DNA of 64,000 bases from positions 1 through 64,000 of the forward strand of contig URXY01000002.1 in NCBI GenBank assembly GCA_900552015.1, read 5' to 3'. Origin of the DNA: an uncultured Eubacteriales bacterium. GTDB taxonomy: Bacteria > Bacillota > Clostridia > Oscillospirales > Oscillospiraceae. Shown here in pieces: positions 59,218 through 64,000 of the stretch. Both the position numbers and the translations under genes were made by a program. Positions within the stretch are counted from its first letter, which is position 1, and each line of letters starts with the position of its first letter. The notes under the pieces were generated by a model. The model had not been told where the DNA came from and did no database searches. It worked only from the letters and a program-made list of their open reading frames with translations.

Positions 59218-60201
59218 TTAGTCCAGCGGCACGTCGGGCAGGACGTAGACCGTCATCTCTTCGCCGCTCGTGTCGATGGACACGGTGTCGTCGATGGGCT
59301 GCGTCAGCGCCGCGTCCGCATAGAGCGTGCAGCCCATGCTGCAGCAGATGGTGACATACGTTCCCTTCTCCACATTGTATTCCTTCGCCGACCAATCTCC
59401 CGCACTCTTTTTCGGGAAGCAGACCGTCAGCAGGCAGGAGTTCTCGTTCGCATCGTCCGTCGCGCGCACGACCTCGTTCAAAATCTCGCGATCCGGCTCG
59501 TAGGGCTCATCGTAGCTCCAGTTGTAGAGCGTCGTACCCATCTCCGTCGCGCCGCCCTCGCCGTCCTCAATGTAGTCGGTCACGGACATGGCGAGCAGCT
59601 CGCCCGTCTCGGGATCTGCATAGTAGAGGGTGGTATAGTAGTAGTCGTCCTGATCGTCAAAGCGCGTGGTGGTCGAGAGCAGCACCGCACCGTCCTGCTC
59701 GCTGCGCTCGTCAAGCGTTTCCTCGGCATTCTTGGCGGCGGGGTCAGTGCACTGCGGCAGCATTTCACGGAGATACTCCGTCCCCTCGCCCGGAATGGGA
59801 TAGAGGTTCAGGCTCGCGGTGTCGTTGCTCGCCATGCGCGTGGCGTACAGGCTGTCGTTTCCCTGGCTCCACAACTCATCCTCGCCCGGGCCGCTGTTGG
59901 CGGTATAGCTGTAGTGTGAGGACATGAGAAACGCTTCCCCGCCCCCGTCCGTGTACTGCAATCTTGCGGTGTAGGTCATCTCGCCATCCCGGTCGGTGCC
60001 CTGAATGTTCACGGTCACGGCGTCGTACTTTGCAAGCAGTACGCACGGATCGTTGACCTCGCGCAGCGTTTCGAGCGTCACGTCCATCGGCGTGTCGTCC
60101 TTGCCGCCGTTCCCATCGTCCTTGCCGCCCTGCGTGCCGCAGCCCGCGAGCAGGCTCACGACGCAAAGCGCGCCAATGCTTGCTTTCTTCCAGTTTTTCA
60201 T
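59218..60201 (-). CDS. Lipoprotein of unknown function (paralogue 1)
   Basis: 327 residues. Signal MKNWKKASIGALCVVSLLAGC with lipobox LLAGC, then a Gly/Asp/Lys linker. The body (LREVNDPCVLLAKYDAVTVNIQGTDRDGE; YYTTLYYADPETGELLAMSV; VVRATDDANENSCLLTVCFP) parallels the neighbour at 60290 in order of elements. ATG 60201 follows AGGAGGAG. The C-terminus (KGTYVTICCSMGCTLYADAALTQPI) forms a repeated beta unit. Family not recognised. Confidence 0.75.
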   Translation of the reverse strand: MKNWKKASIGALCVVSLLAGCGTQGGKDDGNGGKDDTPMDVTLETLREVNDPCVLLAKYDAVTVNIQGTDRDGEMTYTARLQYTDGGGEAFLMSSHYSYTANSGPGEDELWSQGNDSLYATRMASNDTASLNLYPIPGEGTEYLREMLPQCTDPAAKNAEETLDERSEQDGAVLLSTTTRFDDQDDYYYTTLYYADPETGELLAMSVTDYIEDGEGGATEMGTTLYNWSYDEPYEPDREILNEVVRATDDANENSCLLTVCFPKKSAGDWSAKEYNVEKGTYVTICCSMGCTLYADAALTQPIDDTVSIDTSGEEMTVYVLPDVPLD

Positions 60202-60289
60202 CTTAGTCTCCTCCTTTGGATTTAGGATGCGGGATTTTCCTGCATCATGGGTCTGTTTTCCATCACTATTTTTTGGGGATACCGCCGCA

Positions 60290-61264
60290 TCACTCGACAT
60301 CTCCGCTTTTGACGTAGACGGTCGTGCTGTCGCCCTCCGGCCATTCGACCTCGAAGCTCTGATACTGCTCCGTCATGGCGGCGTCATAGTAGGAGCGCAG
60401 CTCCTCGCTGCCGCTCAGGTAAAGAATCGAGCTCCGCGGCACAGTAACTCTCTGCTCGCGCTCCCGCTCGGTGCCGGGGTCCCACACGATCGTCGCCTCG
60501 CGCTTGGGACTGTCGTCCGACAGCATCTGCGCGTAAAGGTCCTTCTCCGGCTCGTAAGAGAGGTCATAGCGGTATGTATACGTTCCCGTGGCAAAGCAGG
60601 TGTCTTTTCCCTGCAAGTCTTTTCTGTGCCGCTCCAATTTGATCGCCATAAGGTCGTCGGAGGTCGGATCAATATAGAGCCATCGCAGCGAGTAGTCACT
60701 GTCATCGCCGGTGAAGTAATGCTTGACTTCCATCACGAGCTGACCGTTCTGCTCATACGGCTCTCCGGCCTCCACGCTGATGCCGTCGCCGGCCACAGGC
60801 AGGAACGGCTCCTGAACGGTGCTCTTTTCGTACCATTCGTCTGAGGCAAACACCGTCACGTCGATGCGCCCCATAACACCGTCCTCGTCTCTCCCTGCTG
60901 CAAAGAGGCTCATCCCGTTTGGGACCTCGTCCGAGCGGACGTTCATTTCATAACGATCGTCCTCATAATGGTCGCAGCAATACCAGCCGTGGCTCCAGCT
61001 CTGCAAGCGTCCTTCTTCATCGCGCGTGTACTGGTCGGTGGTCTTGACGTCCTGACCGCCGTCGCTACTGTCTGTGCTCTCACGCACAACGGTCACCACC
61101 TCGTGCCGCTCGAGCAACGCGGGGATATTATTTCTTTCGCAGATGTGCTCGTAGGTGATGGGGTGCACTTCCGCCATGTCAGTCTGTTCGTTCGTCTCTC
61201 CGCAGCCTGCGAGCAGCAGCGCGGCGGCGAGCGCGAGGGCGCTCATCGGTCCCCGGCGTTTCAT
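60290..61264 (-). CDS. Lipoprotein of unknown function (paralogue 2)
   Basis: 324 residues. Signal with lipobox LLAGC. Features parallel to paralogue 1: ICERNNIPALLERHEVVTVVRES, YSLRWLYIDPTSDDLMAIKL, QMLSDDSPKREATIVWDPGTE and SILYLSGSEELRSYYDAAMTEQYQSF. First of the pair, 90 nt before paralogue 1, preceded by an ECF-type promoter. Probably an envelope sensor or binding lipoprotein. Confidence 0.75.
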   Translation of the reverse strand: MKRRGPMSALALAAALLLAGCGETNEQTDMAEVHPITYEHICERNNIPALLERHEVVTVVRESTDSSDGGQDVKTTDQYTRDEEGRLQSWSHGWYCCDHYEDDRYEMNVRSDEVPNGMSLFAAGRDEDGVMGRIDVTVFASDEWYEKSTVQEPFLPVAGDGISVEAGEPYEQNGQLVMEVKHYFTGDDSDYSLRWLYIDPTSDDLMAIKLERHRKDLQGKDTCFATGTYTYRYDLSYEPEKDLYAQMLSDDSPKREATIVWDPGTEREREQRVTVPRSSILYLSGSEELRSYYDAAMTEQYQSFEVEWPEGDSTTVYVKSGDVE

Positions 61265-61333
61265 TTTGTTTCTCCTTTCATCGTCTTCTTTCCATCTTGA
61301 CTGTGCGGAGCTCTTTTCGTTCCGTACACTTCC

Positions 61334-61361
61334 TTAGACGAAGAATTTCCCAAAAAGTTTC
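61334..61361 (-). promoter_or_regulatory. ECF-sigma-type promoter, copy 2 (lipoprotein pair)
   Basis: Minus strand GAAACTTTTT, 6 nt, TTCTTCGTCTAA, identical in motif and spacing to 59130-59158. It reads toward the lipoprotein at 61264. GAAACTTTTT also occurs in inverted orientation at 61381-61390. Confidence 0.65.
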
Positions 61362-61407
61362 GCACTTATGGATTTCTTAAGAAACTTTTTCTTCCCCGCG
61401 CGGGCTC

Positions 61408-61436
61408 TTGCATTTTCCGCCGCCGCGGCATACAAT
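61408..61436 (+). promoter_or_regulatory. Promoter for the ROK kinase gene
   Basis: TTGCAT, 17-nt spacer, TACAAT at 61431-61436. Confidence 0.65.
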
Positions 61437-61468
61437 GATGCCACATTTCACCCGGGAGGGGCGTTTTT

Positions 61469-62416
61469 ATGAACTATATCGGCATCGACCTCGGCGGCAC
61501 GAATATCAAGGGCGCGCTCGTGAGCGCGGAGGGCGAGATCTTAAAGGAGCATTCCATCCCGACGCGCGTCGACCTCGGCCCTGAGGCGGTCGCGGGGCGC
61601 ATCGGTCAGGTCATCGCGCAGCTCTCTGACGGTGAGGACGCCGTCGGCGGCGCGGGCGTCGGCTGCCCCGGTACGGTGGACGACGCGAGCGGCATCGTCC
61701 GCTTTGCGGCGAACCTGAACTTTGTGAATTTCGACCTGCGCAGCGCTCTGCGCGCGCACACGACGCTCCCTATCCACCTCGGCAACGACGCAAACGCCGC
61801 CGCGCTGGGCGAGGCGCTCTTCGGCTGCGGCAAAGGGGCGGAGAGCACCATCGTCGTTACGCTCGGCACAGGCGTGGGCGGCGGCGTAGTGCTCGGCGGC
61901 AGGCTCCTGACAGGCTACACGGGCGCGGCGAGCGAGATCGGCCACATGGTCATCGCGGAAAACGGCGAGGAGTGCACCTGCGGCAGCCGCGGATGCTTCG
62001 AGGCCTACTCCTCCGCCACGGCGCTGATCCGCGACACAAAGCGCGCCATGGCCGCGCATCCCGAGAGCCTGCTGCACGCGATCGCCGCGGAATCGGGCGG
62101 CGTCGACGGCCGCACGGCGTTTCTCGCCAAAGAGCGCGGCGACGAGACGGGCGCGCAGGTCGTGGAGAACTACATCGAGCACCTGACCTGTGGGCTCACG
62201 AATCTTGTCAACATCTTCTTTCCCGAGGTGCTGGCCCTCTCCGGCGGCGTGGCCAATCAGGGCGACGCGCTGCTCCTGCCGCTGCGCGAAAGGGTGCGCG
62301 AGCTCTCGTTCGGCTCGCGCTATGCCGTCTCGCACACGCGCATCGAGCTCTGCATGCTCGGCTACCGCGCGGGCGTGATCGGCGCGGCGATGCTCGCGCG
62401 GCCTTCTCCAGGGTAA
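61469..62416 (+). CDS. ROK-family glucokinase
   Basis: 315 residues. N-terminal GIDLGGTNIKGALV, VGCPGTVD, HLGNDANAAALGEALFG (catalytic Asp), TLGTGVGGGVV, GHM followed by the ROK zinc motif CTCGSRGCFEAYSS. Phosphorylates glucose or a related hexose with ATP. GGGAGGGG precedes ATG. Confidence 0.93.
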   Translation: MNYIGIDLGGTNIKGALVSAEGEILKEHSIPTRVDLGPEAVAGRIGQVIAQLSDGEDAVGGAGVGCPGTVDDASGIVRFAANLNFVNFDLRSALRAHTTLPIHLGNDANAAALGEALFGCGKGAESTIVVTLGTGVGGGVVLGGRLLTGYTGAASEIGHMVIAENGEECTCGSRGCFEAYSSATALIRDTKRAMAAHPESLLHAIAAESGGVDGRTAFLAKERGDETGAQVVENYIEHLTCGLTNLVNIFFPEVLALSGGVANQGDALLLPLRERVRELSFGSRYAVSHTRIELCMLGYRAGVIGAAMLARPSPG

Positions 62417-62417
62417 C

Positions 62418-62452
62418 AAAAAACTCCACAGGAGGCTCCTGCGGAGTTTTTT
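62418..62452. terminator. Bidirectional terminator
   Basis: Stem AACTCC...GGAGTT with A-run and T-run between convergent genes. Confidence 0.82.
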
Positions 62453-62454
62453 AT

Positions 62455-63354
62455 TTACGGTTCCGGCGCGTCCATGGCCGCTGCAGGCCCCACGCCGCTC
62501 TCTCCCTCGATGAGGATCTGCACCTCGTCCACACCGCTGAGCGAAAGGATAGACTTTTCGAGCGATCCAAAAAGCAGAGCTCGCGTACCCTCATCTTCAG
62601 GCAGCGAAACATTCGCCGGAATGCTCAGATAGCACACACCGTTTTCGATGCGCGAGGAGACGACCGAGAAATCCTCCGGCAGGAGCGAGAGGAGCGAATC
62701 GTCCTCCGGTCCCTGCGCGAGCGCTTCGAGCAGCGCGTTCACACGCGTCTGTCCTTCGTAGAGAGCGAGCGTCTGCTGCTCGGCGCGCAGCTCGCCGGTC
62801 TCACTGTCGAGGAAGTAGAGCTGCACCGTGATGGGCCGCAGGCCGCTCTCGCGGGAGGACAGCAGCGTGTCCGCCGAGAGCAGCACCTGCGTCTTGCGGT
62901 ATGGCAGCTCGCTGCCGTTGGCCGTGATGCTCACCGCGTTCACGTTTGGTAGCTGCGAGAGCGTGAGCGTGATGCAATAATCCGCGAGCGACAGGTCGAT
63001 ACCAGAGAGGCGCGCATACTGCGCACTCAGGTCGATCCCCGCACGGCGGCCCGAGACCTTGAGCGAGCGGAGCGCCGTTCCCTCGGGGATAGGCGAATGC
63101 AGCGCCGCCTCGTCCGGTCCTGCGAGCAGCAGCTCCATCAGCGCGCGGACGCAGTCCTCGGTGCTCATCGTCTCGTCGGGCGTGAAGCGCACCGAAGACG
63201 CGGCGATGGCGTCGCCCCCGCCCGAAGCGTCAAGGTCGGAGAGAAAATAGAGCGCGTAGCCGCTCTCCTCATCCTCCTGCGCGCTTTTCGCGCATGAGGC
63301 AAAGGCCACCAGCGCCGCAAGGAGCGCAAGAATGAAAAGCGGAAGCTTTTTCAT
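62455..63354 (-). CDS. GerMN-domain lipoprotein
   Basis: 299 residues. Signal ending in lipobox AFASC, then two GerMN repeats: VRFTPDETMSTEDCVRALMELLLAGPDEAALHSPIPEGTALRSL and ALYEGQTRVNALLEALAQGPEDDSLLSLLPEDFSV. GerM-like domains occur in spore and envelope lipoproteins. Overlaps the kinase gene by 4 nt (ATGA), so kinase and lipoprotein are co-translated. Starts upstream of 63354 have no RBS. Confidence 0.88.
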   Translation of the reverse strand: MKKLPLFILALLAALVAFASCAKSAQEDEESGYALYFLSDLDASGGGDAIAASSVRFTPDETMSTEDCVRALMELLLAGPDEAALHSPIPEGTALRSLKVSGRRAGIDLSAQYARLSGIDLSLADYCITLTLSQLPNVNAVSITANGSELPYRKTQVLLSADTLLSSRESGLRPITVQLYFLDSETGELRAEQQTLALYEGQTRVNALLEALAQGPEDDSLLSLLPEDFSVVSSRIENGVCYLSIPANVSLPEDEGTRALLFGSLEKSILSLSGVDEVQILIEGESGVGPAAAMDAPEP

Positions 63355-64000
63355 GCTCTCTCCCCTCCTTCCCCGCAGCGCGGCAGGCGCACGGTAAATA
63401 CCGTGCCACCGCCTTCGCGCGCGCCGACCTCGATGCTGCCGCCGCGACGGCGAGCCGTGTCGGCGGCGATGGAAAGGCCGAGGCCCGTGCCTCCCGCCGC
63501 GCGCGAGCGCATCTTGTCCACGCGGTAAAAGCGGTCGAAAATACGGGGCATATCCTCCTCCGGGATGCCGATGCCGTTGTCGCTGACGGTGAGAAGACAC
63601 GCCTCCTCATCCCCCGCCAGCGCCACGCGGACGAAGCCGCCGGGGCGGTTATATTTGATGGCATTTTCCGTCAGGTTGTAGATGATCTCGTTGAGCTCGT
63701 CCTCGCTCGCGAGCGTCTTTCCCTCGCGGCGTATCTCATAGGAGAGGTCGACCTGCTTTTCCTCGGCCACAAGGCGCAGCATACGCACCACGCGCGCGAT
63801 GACCGTCGCGATATCGACCATCTGTGCCTCGGGCAGCGCGCCGCTGTCAAGGCGTGTCAGGCGCAGCAGATTTTCCGTGATGCGCGCGAGCCTTTCGGAC
63901 TCCTGCTCGATATCGCCGACGAACTCGCGCACGGTCTGCGCGTCCATGTTCTCCGTCTGCAAGATGGAATCGGAGAGCAGGCGGATGCCCGCCAGCGGCG
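63351..64000 (-). CDS. Sensor histidine kinase, partial (5' end outside window)
   Basis: The frame runs to the window edge; visible part starts PLAGIRLLSDSILQTENMD, just after where the H-box His should be. N-box NLTENAIKYNRPGG, DNGIGIPEEDMPRIFDRFYRVD and G-box GGTGLGLSIAADTARRRGG are intact. Classical HPK1-type kinase; its regulator presumably lies beyond 64000. Confidence 0.93.
   Translation of the reverse strand, partial: PLAGIRLLSDSILQTENMDAQTVREFVGDIEQESERLARITENLLRLTRLDSGALPEAQMVDIATVIARVVRMLRLVAEEKQVDLSYEIRREGKTLASEDELNEIIYNLTENAIKYNRPGGFVRVALAGDEEACLLTVSDNGIGIPEEDMPRIFDRFYRVDKMRSRAAGGTGLGLSIAADTARRRGGSIEVGAREGGGTVFTVRLPRCGEGGERA

Overview
The window reads as high-GC Clostridia (Firmicutes), most likely a gut member of the Oscillospirales. 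The evidence is a ylxM-ffh-rpsP-khpA-rimM-trmD run, an IreB-family regulator, a T-box in front of pheST, a GerMN-domain lipoprotein, a fluoride riboswitch, and a mobilizable element with a TnpX-type large serine recombinase. This assignment is inferred from gene content; no rRNA or other marker is present.

Layout. 1-8.5 kb is a mobilizable element: DUF6809-like gene, decayed lipoprotein-like gene, element sigma factor, DUF6076 protein, RepA-like ATPase, a GC-rich hairpin-bearing gap (candidate oriT), MobC, relaxase with a nested MobB-like gene, TnpW-like protein and serine recombinase. 8.5-23.2 kb is chromosomal: a CPA antiporter under a fluoride riboswitch, a DUF1836 regulator, DegV, a cluster of DUF4353 lipoprotein / VTC polyphosphate polymerase / DUF4956 / two-component system around a symmetric divergent operator, LysR with a threonine aldolase, a second CPA antiporter, ogt-alkA, and a frameshifted metallo-beta-lactamase gene. 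23.2-30.9 kb is largely scar: gene remnants, an IS3-type transposase tail, three perfect hairpins, an AI-2E/CNNM gene pair with a 25-codon leader ORF, a chimeric ORF made of unrelated gene pieces, an ArsB/citrate-type permease and a frameshifted tyrosine integrase next to tRNA-Thr.

31-48.8 kb is mostly housekeeping: MocR-like regulator, lgt, the YmfF/YmfH M16 pair, the SRP/S16/RimM/TrmD operon, NlpC/P60 protein, IreB, pheST with T-box, PspC, a phosphoribosyltransferase, tRNA-Leu and adenine deaminase. 48.8-64 kb holds envelope and stress genes: a membrane protein, DUF2000, a 5'-truncated AraC gene, a TcdA-like gene with an internal deletion, an XpaC/TelA/TPM operon, a MacB-like ABC operon with a COG1361-type protein, two similar lipoproteins, a ROK glucokinase, and a GerMN lipoprotein overlapping a histidine kinase that runs off the window.

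Most notable regulation: (i) a fluoride aptamer overlapping an intrinsic terminator at 9735-9835; (ii) two CCTAAA direct repeats facing two TTTAGG direct repeats between the DUF4353 and VTC genes; (iii) two ECF-sigma-like promoters with identical 28-nt architecture in front of the ABC operon and the lipoprotein pair, suggesting one envelope regulon. All functional calls come from reading motifs and recalled family features; no database search was run.
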